Made by a program: the position numbers and the translations under genes
In this document: positions 4,751 to 12,507 of the stretch, one piece after another
How positions within the stretch are numbered: position 1 is the stretch's first letter
How the letters are laid out: each line of letters begins with the position of its first letter
IMG/VR virus record: IMGVR_UViG_3300042549_000360
Location: 1 to 22,900 of that record
Source: a virus
Strand: one strand, 5' to 3'
DNA length: 22,900 nucleotides
Notes under the pieces: generated by a model
What the model saw: the letters and a program-made list of their open reading frames with translations, nothing else
Told to the model about the DNA's origin: nothing
The model's database searches: none

Positions 4751-5673
4751 CTACTACCGGCACCACACTGTTCAACATGGACTTCACGGAGATCGCCGAG
4801 GAAGCGTGGGAGCGTGCGGGCCGTGAAATGCGTTCTGGTTACGATTTGCGTACGGCGCGTCGTTCCATGAACCTGATGACTATTGAATGGCAGTCTAAGG
4901 GTATTAACATGTGGACAATGGAGCAGGGAATCATTAACCTGACTCCGGGGCTTAGCACTTACGCCCTACCAACGGACACGATTGACTTGTTAGAACACGT
5001 CATTCGTACTGGGTCCAACACTGCGTCTACGCAGGCGGACTTAACCATTACACGCATTAGCGTCTCTACTTATGCAACTATTCCAAACAAGCTTAGCCAA
5101 GCTCGCCCAATTCAAGTCTGGGTGCAAAGACTTTCTGGCGAAACTAATCCTACGAATTCGGTCTTGGTGGGCGCGATTACGTCAACGGACACCACAATAA
5201 CGCTTAGTACAGTAGTTGGCTTGGCTGGGGCTGGGTTTATCCGCCTTGGCACAGAAGACATCTACTACACTTACGTTACTGGCAACACGCTAGGCGGTGT
5301 ATATCGTGGCCAAAACAATACAACTGCGGCGGCACAAACTGATGGTACTGCAGTCTTTGTACCCCAACTACCAGCCGTAACAGTCTGGCCTACGCCGGAC
5401 AATTCAACGCCCTACCAGTTCGTATACTGGAGACTCAGACGCGTTCAAGACGCTGGGGCTGGTGTCAGTACTGCAGACATGAACTTCCGCTTCCTACCAT
5501 GCCTTGTAGCGGGTTTGGCGTATAACATTGCGGTCAAAGTGCCTGAGTTAGTGTCTCGGGTTGAGATGCTAAAGATGATGTACAACGAGGCGTTTGAGAT
5601 TGCCGCTGGCGAAGACAGAGAGAAAGCCGCAGTTCGGTTTGTACCGCGTCAACAGTTTATTGGTAGCACGTAA
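4747..5673 (+). CDS. Head-tail connector/adaptor-like virion protein
   Basis: 308 residues. The N-terminal region (FTEIAEEAWERAGREMRSGY, then ARRSMNLMTIEWQSKGINMW) and the C-terminal helical region (FRFLPCLVAGLAYNIAVKVP, EMLKMMYNEAFEIAAGEDRE, RFVP at the end) have the pattern of head-completion/tail-accessory proteins such as P22 gp4 and T7 gp11-like adaptors. These form a ring below the portal and attach the tail. The middle (about residues 136-205) carries a beta-rich insertion with TDTTITLSTVVGL, DIYYTYVTGNTLGGVYRGQN and AAAQTDGTAVF, an exposed-domain pattern common in phage structural proteins. It starts on an ATGA overlap and ends on a TAATG overlap. It is one of two adaptor-like genes here (the other is 6532-7383); which contacts the portal is not clear from sequence. 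Confidence 0.7.
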   Translation: MTTTGTTLFNMDFTEIAEEAWERAGREMRSGYDLRTARRSMNLMTIEWQSKGINMWTMEQGIINLTPGLSTYALPTDTIDLLEHVIRTGSNTASTQADLTITRISVSTYATIPNKLSQARPIQVWVQRLSGETNPTNSVLVGAITSTDTTITLSTVVGLAGAGFIRLGTEDIYYTYVTGNTLGGVYRGQNNTTAAAQTDGTAVFVPQLPAVTVWPTPDNSTPYQFVYWRLRRVQDAGAGVSTADMNFRFLPCLVAGLAYNIAVKVPELVSRVEMLKMMYNEAFEIAAGEDREKAAVRFVPRQQFIGST

Positions 5674-6056
5674 TGGGAAATAGGTTTGCATCCGGCAAAA
5701 AAGCGATTGCCATGTGCGACCGCTGCGGCCAGCAATACCTACTTAAAAAGCTTAAGACAGAAGTCATTAAGCAAAGAAAGTATCAGTTGTTGGTTTGCCC
5801 TGAGTGCTGGGACCCCGACCAGCCGCAGTTGATGTTAGGTACGTTTCCTGTTGATGATCCGCAGGCTTTGCGTAATCCACGCAAGGACACAACGTACGTT
5901 ACGGCAGGCGTAAATAGTATTGGTAATTTGACTGGTGGTTCGCGAGACATCCAGTGGGGCTGGGCACCTGTAGGCGGGGCTAGATTAGATGATGATGGTT
6001 TGACACCAAACTACTTGGTGGCAACGACATTTGTTGGTACAGTAACGGTATCTTAA
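5673..6056 (+). CDS. Zinc-ribbon phage protein
   Basis: 127 residues. Two CxxC pairs, Cys15/Cys18 (CDRCGQQY) and Cys42/Cys45 (CPECWDPDQPQL), form a probable zinc ribbon with a basic stretch between them. The N-terminus MGNRFASGKKAIA and the following FPVDDPQALRNPRKD and SRDIQWGWAPVGG segments form a recognisable conserved protein in environmental phages, located among head-tail joining genes. The C-terminus is beta-rich and ends in a Val/Thr strand. Zinc ribbons of this type often bind nucleic acid or stabilise small folds; here a structural or morphogenetic role is inferred from position between the two adaptor-like genes. The start ATG shares its A with the preceding TAA (TAATG). Confidence 0.8.
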   Translation: MGNRFASGKKAIAMCDRCGQQYLLKKLKTEVIKQRKYQLLVCPECWDPDQPQLMLGTFPVDDPQALRNPRKDTTYVTAGVNSIGNLTGGSRDIQWGWAPVGGARLDDDGLTPNYLVATTFVGTVTVS

Positions 6057-6066
6057 GGAGCTTAAA

Positions 6067-6255
6067 ATGGCATATACAAAATCAGCCGATGGCATTGCTA
6101 AAAAAGGTAAGACTGATGTTCAAGTCTTTCCTACCAGCGGCCCTTCCCAAAAAGAAATGATGGGCGGAAAAGGTAAGGGTAAGGGTAAAACCAATGCAGA
6201 CATGAAGTCTATGGGTCGTAACTTGGCAAAGATTGCCAATCAGAAGCGAGGTTAA
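6067..6255 (+). CDS. Small Lys/Gly-rich basic protein
   Basis: 62 residues with a good Shine-Dalgarno (AAGGAG at 6055-6060) before ATG 6067. The middle contains KEMMGGKGKGKGK, encoded by a short tandem GGTAAG repeat around 6170-6190, followed by MKSMGRNLAKIANQKRG, a basic possibly helical tail. It has the same cationic Gly/Lys/Met character as the genes at 3601-4750. No family is recognised. It is separated from the zinc-ribbon gene by 10 nt and from the next gene by 2 nt. Confidence 0.68.
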   Translation: MAYTKSADGIAKKGKTDVQVFPTSGPSQKEMMGGKGKGKGKTNADMKSMGRNLAKIANQKRG

Positions 6256-6257
6256 TC

Positions 6258-6521
6258 ATGGCTACATTTAGCAAAAAAATGATGGGTAAAGAAGTTGGCG
6301 ATGCTGCGGTCTACGCTACACCCCATACTATGACGGGTAAAGTAGTTAAAGCTACTGACAATCCCGGTTCTGGCCCTGACCACAGTGATGCCGGAACAGT
6401 TAATATGGCTGTAGGTAACGTCTATCGTCGTGCACAGCCAGCAGCTAAAACATCTGGCATTAAAATGCGTGGAGCAGGTGCGGCGACTAAAGGTGTAATG
6501 TCTCGCGGCCCGATGGCATAA
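6258..6521 (+). CDS. Small basic hypothetical protein
   Basis: 87 residues, start ATG 6258 in a TTAATCATGGC context two bases after the previous stop. It begins MATFSKKMMGKEVGDAAVYA, contains a GSGPDHSDAGTVNMAVGNVY segment and finishes with a basic, Gly/Met/Ala-rich tail ending MSRGPMA. Hydrophobic content is low and net charge positive. The position just upstream of an adaptor-like gene suggests a head-completion or packaging-associated role, but I recognise no domain. Confidence 0.66.
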   Translation: MATFSKKMMGKEVGDAAVYATPHTMTGKVVKATDNPGSGPDHSDAGTVNMAVGNVYRRAQPAAKTSGIKMRGAGAATKGVMSRGPMA

Positions 6522-6531
6522 GGTTTAGACA

Positions 6532-7383
6532 ATGGCAATGACTTACGCCCAACTCGTGGCTGCGGTAGTTGATTACACGCAGAACACGTTTGACACGACT
6601 GCAATCAATACGATGATTAAGCAGGCGGAGCAGCGCATCTATAACACGGTGCAGATTGCTAACTTGCGTAAGAATGTCACTGGCGTTTTGTCTAATGGAA
6701 ACAAGTACTTAGCGTGCCCGGAAGACTTTCTTTCGACATACAGCCTTGCTATCTACCCTTACAACGCAACAACTGCTACGGGAACGGCTGGTCAAAAGAC
6801 TATTGTTGTAGCAAGTACAACTGGTATCGCTGCTGGGCAGCAGGTCACAGGCACAAACATCGGCACTAATGCAATTGTGCGTAGCATCAGCGGAACGACT
6901 GTAACCCTGACTGTGGCTAATAGCGGTACGGTTAACGGTGCAGTGGTATTTCAAGGCGATTATCTGTATTTGCTAAACAAAGATGTAAACTTCATCCGTG
7001 AAGCTTATCCATTGAGCGCAGAGTTATCTGAGCCTAAGCACTACGCCATTTTTGGCCCGCAGTCAGCTAACGTAAATGAGTTGTCGTTTATTCTTGGCCC
7101 TACACCTAGCGCCAATTACTACGCAGAACTGCATTATTACTACTACCCAGAATCTATTGTGACTGCCCTGACTACATGGCTTGGCGATAACTTTGACTCT
7201 GCATTGCTGTATGGCACTCTGTGTGAAGCCGGTGTTTACATGAAGAGCGCACCGGAAGACGGCATGTACAAAACGTACCAAGAACGGTACGTTCAAGCTA
7301 TTGCACTTCTCAAGAATTTGGGTGATGGCAAGCAACGTGCTGACGCATACCGCGATGGCCAGCTTAGAGTGGCTGTTTCATGA
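6532..7383 (+). CDS. Phage adaptor protein (SU10/gp11-like)
   Basis: 283 residues. The N-terminal helix pair (MTYAQLVAAVVDYTQNTFDT, then INTMIKQAEQRIYNTVQIAN) followed by beta segments ending in CPEDFLSTYSLAIY is the hallmark layout of podovirus adaptor proteins that bind under the portal (SU10 adaptor type). The central insert (about residues 85-142), with GQKTIVVASTTGIAAGQQV and SISGTTVTLTVANSGTV, is a beta-barrel decoration like those in appendage proteins. The C-terminus returns to the core with YYYYPESIVTALTTWLGDNF, then LCEAGVYMKSAPEDG and a long helix. It would join the portal to the nozzle-like protein encoded at 16990. The 3' end overlaps the next gene as ATGA. Confidence 0.78.
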   Translation: MAMTYAQLVAAVVDYTQNTFDTTAINTMIKQAEQRIYNTVQIANLRKNVTGVLSNGNKYLACPEDFLSTYSLAIYPYNATTATGTAGQKTIVVASTTGIAAGQQVTGTNIGTNAIVRSISGTTVTLTVANSGTVNGAVVFQGDYLYLLNKDVNFIREAYPLSAELSEPKHYAIFGPQSANVNELSFILGPTPSANYYAELHYYYYPESIVTALTTWLGDNFDSALLYGTLCEAGVYMKSAPEDGMYKTYQERYVQAIALLKNLGDGKQRADAYRDGQLRVAVS

Positions 7384-7796
7384 GCAACATTCTTCAGACC
7401 CAAACGACCAGCTTTAAAACAGAGCTTTACACGGGCGTTCACAACTTAGCTACCAATACGCTAAAGATCGCCCTGTACACGGCTAATGCTGATTTAAATG
7501 AAGCTACAACTGTTTACACAACATCTGGTGAAGTTACCGGTGGTGGGTACGTTGCGGGCGGTGTAACCTTGACTGGCGTAACCATTAGCTCTTCTGGGTA
7601 TACAGCCTATGTAGACTTTGCCGATGTGGTGTTTAACGCCGCTGTGACGGCTCGTTGTGCCTTGATCTACAACGTTACTCAGGGTAATAAATCCATTGCT
7701 GTGTTGGACTTTGGGTCTGACAAAACATCTACCAATTTCACCATCACAATGCCTGCTAACACAGCCACGGCAGCATTGATTCGTTCTTCTAATTAA
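7380..7796 (+). CDS. Conserved phage virion protein, tail-associated
   Basis: 138 residues starting on an ATGA overlap. The sequence includes TNTLKIALYTANADLNEATT, GGGYVAGGVTLTGVTIS, a FADVVFNAAV.ARCALIYN strand series and VLDFGSDKTSTNFTIT. I recognise this as a recurring small phage structural protein, usually found among tail genes. It is predicted to be all-beta with no catalytic motif. It is the first gene of the appendage block, directly after the adaptor gene, and is followed by a clear AAGGAG site for the next gene. Confidence 0.72.
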   Translation: MSNILQTQTTSFKTELYTGVHNLATNTLKIALYTANADLNEATTVYTTSGEVTGGGYVAGGVTLTGVTISSSGYTAYVDFADVVFNAAVTARCALIYNVTQGNKSIAVLDFGSDKTSTNFTITMPANTATAALIRSSN

Positions 7797-7806
7797 GGAG
7801 CCTCAC

Positions 7807-8370
7807 ATGAGCTTGGACAAAATCACCGCTACCGACCAAGTAGCAGCAATCACAAAATACAACACCACGCCTACTGATGAGATGGCTATCCACGGTACAT
7901 ACCATGCTGTTTGCTACAGCATTGATGGCTTCGTTAAGTGGGACGAACCCATCCAGAACTTGGTAACGACTGTTGGCAAGAACTTGACCTTGGATACTAT
8001 CCTTGGTAACTCAGCCGCTGGCGCAGTTGTGATGGGCTTAAAGGGCGTGGGTTCTGCTAACGTGGCTGATACACAAGCATCTCACGCAGGCTGGTTAGAA
8101 GTGGGTGGCACTAACGCTCCTGCATATTCTGGCAACCGCCCAACACCATCTTTTTCTGCCGCAGCCGCTTCTAGCAAGGCTACGTCTTCTGCCGTGTCAT
8201 TCTCTATGACCAGTACAGGTACTGTGGCGGGTTGCTTTATCAACATTGGCGGTAGCGCAACTAAAGATTCAACCACTGGCACATTGTTCTCTGCTGGTGA
8301 TTTCTCTAGTTCTAAGGCTGTTGTTAACGGCGACACAATTGCAGTTACGTACACATTAACACTGACTTGA
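7807..8370 (+). CDS. Beta-rich virion/appendage protein
   Basis: 187 residues with a strong ribosome binding site (AAGGAG 7795-7800). The N-terminal half (ITATDQVAAITKYNTTPTDE, VKWDEPIQNLVTTVGKN) is mixed. The C-terminal half is a Ser/Ala/Thr-rich beta region ending in DTIAVTYTLTLT. The pattern resembles small phage tail or fibre proteins that appear next to the 7380-7796 gene type. No enzyme motif is seen. It is followed by the TTGATATG junction that is also used at 1654-1661. Confidence 0.65.
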   Translation: MSLDKITATDQVAAITKYNTTPTDEMAIHGTYHAVCYSIDGFVKWDEPIQNLVTTVGKNLTLDTILGNSAAGAVVMGLKGVGSANVADTQASHAGWLEVGGTNAPAYSGNRPTPSFSAAAASSKATSSAVSFSMTSTGTVAGCFINIGGSATKDSTTGTLFSAGDFSSSKAVVNGDTIAVTYTLTLT

Positions 8371-8371
8371 T

Positions 8372-9208
8372 ATGGCGTTAGCTTGGGGTGACGGCACATG
8401 GGGTGAGAACGCATGGGGCGGGGGAGAAACTTTCCCTGTCAGCGTTACAGAAACTGCCCTACTTGCTGATTCACTTGCGGCTGGGTTGTTGATTGAGGTA
8501 AGTATTGAAGAGTCGTTGACAAACGGCACTACGTGGGGTCAAGACGCTTGGGGTTCTGGTTCGTGGAATGGCACAGAAGGCATTCAGGATATTCAGACTG
8601 TAGTTCTGACAATGAATGTGGCAGTGGATGAATCTGCCGCTATTGCTGAAGACCAGTCTGTTGTTGCTGGGTTTGTGGGTTCTGTAACTGAGACAATGGC
8701 TATTGCTGATGCGAATGCGGCGATAACCAGCTACAACGAAAGCGTAGCAGAGTCTCAGGCCATAACGGATGATGAGGCCGCGCAGACAAGTTATACAGAG
8801 AGCGTGTCGGATTCTTTGGGAATTGTGAGTGTAGAGGAGGCGGTTGCTACATTCTTGGGTGATATATCGGAGTCGATTGCAATAGCAGAAGCACAGGTGG
8901 CTGTGCTGATTATGACCATCAACGAGTCGATGGGTATTGCAGAAGGAACGACTGTAGGGACGTATTACACAGAGTTTTTAACTGAGTCTGCGGCGATCAC
9001 GGACATTAACAATGGTGGTGCAAACTACCAAGTAAGCCAGTCAGAAACGATGGCGATAACAGAAACAAATGGTGGGCGATACTTGTGGGAAATTATTGAT
9101 GACACACAAGGCGTTACATGGCAAAATATCAGCAATCCGCAAACACCGGGCTGGGCTGCTGTGGATACAACAGAATCGCCCGGTTGGACACAAATTTCTA
9201 CTCAGTAG
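8372..9208 (+). CDS. Repeat-built tail fibre-like protein
   Basis: 278 residues made almost entirely of repeats. Two Trp/Gly blocks (WGDGTWGENAWGGG at 6-19 and WGQDAWGSGSWNG at 55-67) precede about eight copies of an approximately 20-residue unit with the core E-[ST]-x-[AGS]-[IL]-x-[DE]. These include DESAAIAE at about 86, VTETMAIAD at about 105, AESQAITD at about 126, SESIAIAE at about 166, NESMGIAE at about 184 and SETMAIT at about 224. The C-terminus has WQNISNPQTPGWAAV and GWTQI, another Trp-Gly turn pattern. Such regular acidic repeats suggest a stacked beta-solenoid shaft. An appendage role is inferred from composition and from the flanking fibre genes. Confidence 0.65.
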   Translation: MALAWGDGTWGENAWGGGETFPVSVTETALLADSLAAGLLIEVSIEESLTNGTTWGQDAWGSGSWNGTEGIQDIQTVVLTMNVAVDESAAIAEDQSVVAGFVGSVTETMAIADANAAITSYNESVAESQAITDDEAAQTSYTESVSDSLGIVSVEEAVATFLGDISESIAIAEAQVAVLIMTINESMGIAEGTTVGTYYTEFLTESAAITDINNGGANYQVSQSETMAITETNGGRYLWEIIDDTQGVTWQNISNPQTPGWAAVDTTESPGWTQISTQ

Positions 9209-9217
9209 GAGCAATAG

Positions 9218-10033
9218 ATGGCAAATACCTCGCTAATTGGCTTGACGCTACCGACCACAGGTACTTTATCTGGTACTTGGGGCGACACAGTCAATAACGC
9301 CATTTCCCAAATTGTTGACGTTGCTGTTGCGGGTACGCAGACAGTTTCAACAGATGCAGACGTTACACTGACCCTTACAACCGGCACTGCTGCAAGCACC
9401 GGCCTGACATCTACAAGCTCTCAGTATGCAGTTCTTCTGTGCACGGGCGCACGTACAGCGGCGCGTAACATTAACACCCCCAAGCAGTCTAAGACCTATG
9501 TTGTTATCAACGATACGTCTGGCGGTTTTGCAATCACAGTTCGCGGTGGCCCCACATCTCCCACGACTGGCGTAACGGTTGCGGCTGGTACACGGGCAAT
9601 TATTGCTTGGAACGGTTCTGATTTTGTAAACGTAGGCGGTGGCTCTGCGGCAGGTTCCAATACACAGGTTCAGTTTAATAGCTCTGGTTCATTTGGTGCT
9701 TCTGCTAACCTGACCTTTGACGGCACAACGCTGACTGCCAATGACATCATTGATTCTTCACTGACAGCCAGCAAGCCTGTATTCACAAACGGCAGTAAGA
9801 ACTTGGTGTCTACTGGAACTCTTGGTGTTGACCAAGGCGGTACAGGTCTAACCACTTTGACTGCTAACAACGTGATTTTGGGTAATGGAACTTCCACACC
9901 TACTTTTGTTGCACCCAGCACAAACGGTAATGTTTTGGTGTCTAACGGCACTACGTGGACATCTGCTGCACCTGCGGCATCTGGTGTATCTCAGGCGCGT
10001 GCAACAGCTATTGCGCTGGTCTTTGGCTTTTAA
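9218..10033 (+). CDS. Tail fibre-like protein with GGTG motif
   Basis: 271 residues, with AGGAGC about 8 nt before ATG 9218. The N-terminal 140 residues (LTLPTTGTLSGTWGDTVNNA, then a Thr-rich strand region, ARNINTPKQSKTYVV and GTRAIIAWNGSDFVNVGG) match a virion-anchoring module common at the start of phage tail fibres. The second half has the fibre-type motif GVDQGGTGLTTLTANNVILG and NGNVLVSNGTTWTSAAP. It ends QARATAIALVFGF without a visible large receptor-binding domain, so it may be a fibre base or a short spike that associates with the neighbouring proteins. Confidence 0.72.
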   Translation: MANTSLIGLTLPTTGTLSGTWGDTVNNAISQIVDVAVAGTQTVSTDADVTLTLTTGTAASTGLTSTSSQYAVLLCTGARTAARNINTPKQSKTYVVINDTSGGFAITVRGGPTSPTTGVTVAAGTRAIIAWNGSDFVNVGGGSAAGSNTQVQFNSSGSFGASANLTFDGTTLTANDIIDSSLTASKPVFTNGSKNLVSTGTLGVDQGGTGLTTLTANNVILGNGTSTPTFVAPSTNGNVLVSNGTTWTSAAPAASGVSQARATAIALVFGF

Positions 10034-10042
10034 GGAACTATC

Positions 10043-10438
10043 ATGGCAAATCCAAATCTTTTCGCCGCGACCACAGCGTCAGGCACAACTACATACCTCA
10101 CACCCGGTGGTACAACCGCAGTGGTTCTTGTACCTAATGCCGCATCTAGCGGTCAGGTGTTTAAGATCAACCAGATTGTTGCGGCTAACGTAAACGGCTC
10201 TGCGGCAGTGGATACCACAGTGTCCATCTACACCAACGGCGCTGTGGCTCAAGGTTCTGCTCCTTCGGGCGGTACAGCTTATCCAATCGTGTCTACAGTG
10301 TCTGTCCCTGCTGATGCTTCGTTGATCGTGACTGATAAGACCACTGCCGTATATTTGATGGAAGGCTCATCCATTGTGGTGACATCCGGCACAGCCAGCG
10401 GTATTACATACAGCATCTCATACGAAGTCATTAGCTAA
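10043..10438 (+). CDS. Small beta-structured appendage protein
   Basis: 131 residues; AAGGA lies 7 nt upstream of ATG 10043. It is an all-beta sequence rich in Thr, Val, Ala and Gly: TTTYLTPGGTTAVVLVPNAA, GQVFKINQIVAANVNG, VDTTVSIYTNGAV, then IVSTVSVPADASLIV and AVYLMEGSSIVVTSG. The pattern resembles one immunoglobulin- or jelly-roll-like domain used in phage decoration or fibre-linking proteins. It lies between a fibre-like gene and the two large repeat proteins. Confidence 0.66.
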   Translation: MANPNLFAATTASGTTTYLTPGGTTAVVLVPNAASSGQVFKINQIVAANVNGSAAVDTTVSIYTNGAVAQGSAPSGGTAYPIVSTVSVPADASLIVTDKTTAVYLMEGSSIVVTSGTASGITYSISYEVIS

Positions 10439-10452
10439 ACGGGGAGCAGTTC

Positions 10453-12498
10453 ATGTCCAATCGCTACAAAGGCGCGGTCATTTCCGCAACGCCTCCCACT
10501 ACTACGGGTGGTGAAAGTGGAGTTGCGTCTGGCGCATGGACATTAGAACAACAGATGCAGTTGCAAGCGGCAGGGTTGTGGCCTGTGGCTCCTCCAGACC
10601 CTAGTTTGTTTATTGAGAACCTGTTCAGCACATACCTTTACACAGGTAATAACTCTACTCAGACCATCACCAATGGCATTGATTTGTCTACTAAGGGCGG
10701 ATTGGTTTGGGTGAAGAACAGAACAGGCGCTTACCACCATACCTTATGGGACACAGTGCGTGGGGTACAAAAGTACTTGTACACAAGTGCTACCAACGCA
10801 GAATCCACAGATGCTGGGTCGCTAACTGCGTTTAATTCAAACGGTTTCTCTCTAGGCAACAGTGACCAAAATTGGAACAACAGCGCATCGAGCTACGTCT
10901 CATGGACATTCCGAGAGCAACCAAAGTTCTTTGATGTTGTGACTTATACAGGGACTGGTGTTGCTAGAACAGTAGCGCACAACCTTGGAAGCGTTCCCGG
11001 TTGCATCATCGTCAAACGAACAAACGCTGTTGGCGAATGGCCGGTCTATCACCGAAGCCTTGGGAATACCAATAGGGTGTTTCTTGATTTAACAAACGCA
11101 ACTGGAGCCGCTTCACAGTTCTGGAACGACACAACGCCTACAGCAACTGAGTTTACGGTTGGCACGGGGGACTTGGTAAATCAAGTGGGGGACACCTACG
11201 TTGCATACATCTTCGCCCATGACGCAGGTGGTTTTGGCCTAACTGGTACAGACAATGTGATTTCGTGTGGGTCTTATACAGGTAATGGTTCTGCCGATGG
11301 GCCAACAGTTTCTCTTGGATACGAACCACAGTGGTTGCTGATTAAAAATGCTTCAGCGGCTGAATCGGGCGGTCTTGTTTGCAACTGGCGGATGTACGAC
11401 AATATGCGAGGATGGGCAACAGGTGGGGATGAGGCTAGGTTATTTCCCAACCTAACAAATGCTGAAAACTTTGCTAACGATGTAGATTTAACGTCAACAG
11501 GATTTAAACTTACTACCACTGCTGGCAATGTTAATGGCAACGGTGAAACGTTCATCTACATAGCCATTCGTAGAGGCCCAATGAAAGTGCCTACTGTGGG
11601 GACTAGTGTGTTTAGTCCTGTTGCGTACACTGGGGACGGCACAACTAGACTTTACTCAGCGGGTTTTCCAACTGACCTATCTATAAACATGGCGCGAAGT
11701 CTATCGTTGCGTTCACCTTGGTGGGCAGATAGACTTCGTGGGGGAACTGTTCAAGTGTTTTCTGATGGGGCAGGCGCTGAAGGCGGAGGTGGTGACTTTG
11801 CGTTTGATAATCAAACAAGCATATATGTTAGTACTGTTCGTATAGCCAGCGGACAAACATATATAGATTGGTGTTTCCGTAGAGCGCCCGGCTTTTTTGA
11901 TGAGGTTTGTTATACAGGGACAGGAGCTAACAGAACTGTGACGCACAACTTGACTGTTACACCTGAGTTGATGATTATTAAAGGGCGGTCTGATGCAACT
12001 GCATGGGAAGTTTATTGTTCTGCCCTTGCCAATACTGAATACCTTGTTTTAAACACAACTGCGGCTAAAGCCACGGGTGCAACTAGATGGAATAGCACAA
12101 CCCCAACATCTTCTGTGTTTAGCGTTGGTACAAGCACAACAACAAATAATAGTGCGGCAACCTATGTTGCTTGGCTCTTTGCAACCTGCCCCGGTGTTTC
12201 CAAAGTTGGCTCATACACAGGAACAGCCACCACACTACAAATTGACTGTGGCTTTACGGCAGGTAGCCGTTTCGTTCTCATTAAACGCACAGACTCTACA
12301 GGCGATTGGTATATGTGGGATTCAGCCCGTGGCATTGTTGCTGGCAACGACCCCTACCTGTTGCTAAATACTTCTGGTGCTGAAGTCACGGGTACAGATT
12401 ATGTTGACACATACAACGCAGGGTTTGAAATTAGCTCAACTGCGCCAGCCGCAATCAATGCCTCTGGTGGAACATACATCTTCTTAGCAATCGCTTAA
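10453..12498 (+). CDS. Large repeat-containing tail fibre protein, copy 1
   Basis: 681 residues. A short N-terminal leader with SGAWTLEQQMQLQAAGLWP (about 26-44) is followed by about six degenerate repeats of roughly 100 residues. Most contain a strand such as GGLVWVKNR, PGCIIVKRT, PQWLLIKNA, PELMIIKGR or SRFVLIKRT, then a Trp/Tyr-rich turn, and a closing Y[VI]xxxF or IYIAIRR segment (for example YVSWTFREQP, YVAYIFAHDAGG, YIFLAIA). I associate this layout with a phage receptor-binding/fibre family (DUF7483-like, from memory). The next gene (12508-14559) is a paralogue of nearly equal length with the same repeat order. The ATG has GGGGAG upstream (10441-10446). It is likely part of the distal tail appendage. 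Confidence 0.75.
   Translation: MSNRYKGAVISATPPTTTGGESGVASGAWTLEQQMQLQAAGLWPVAPPDPSLFIENLFSTYLYTGNNSTQTITNGIDLSTKGGLVWVKNRTGAYHHTLWDTVRGVQKYLYTSATNAESTDAGSLTAFNSNGFSLGNSDQNWNNSASSYVSWTFREQPKFFDVVTYTGTGVARTVAHNLGSVPGCIIVKRTNAVGEWPVYHRSLGNTNRVFLDLTNATGAASQFWNDTTPTATEFTVGTGDLVNQVGDTYVAYIFAHDAGGFGLTGTDNVISCGSYTGNGSADGPTVSLGYEPQWLLIKNASAAESGGLVCNWRMYDNMRGWATGGDEARLFPNLTNAENFANDVDLTSTGFKLTTTAGNVNGNGETFIYIAIRRGPMKVPTVGTSVFSPVAYTGDGTTRLYSAGFPTDLSINMARSLSLRSPWWADRLRGGTVQVFSDGAGAEGGGGDFAFDNQTSIYVSTVRIASGQTYIDWCFRRAPGFFDEVCYTGTGANRTVTHNLTVTPELMIIKGRSDATAWEVYCSALANTEYLVLNTTAAKATGATRWNSTTPTSSVFSVGTSTTTNNSAATYVAWLFATCPGVSKVGSYTGTATTLQIDCGFTAGSRFVLIKRTDSTGDWYMWDSARGIVAGNDPYLLLNTSGAEVTGTDYVDTYNAGFEISSTAPAAINASGGTYIFLAIA
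10894..10946 (+). repeat. Conserved segment shared by tandem fibre genes, copy 1
   Basis: This 53-nt stretch matches 12937-12989 at 52 of 53 positions by direct comparison, much higher than most of the two genes. It encodes the YVSWTFREQPKFFDVV region at the boundary of repeats 1 and 2. A second exact block of 27 nt is shared at 11593-11619 and 13639-13665. Confidence 0.85.
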
Positions 12499-12507
12499 GG
12501 ACAAAAC

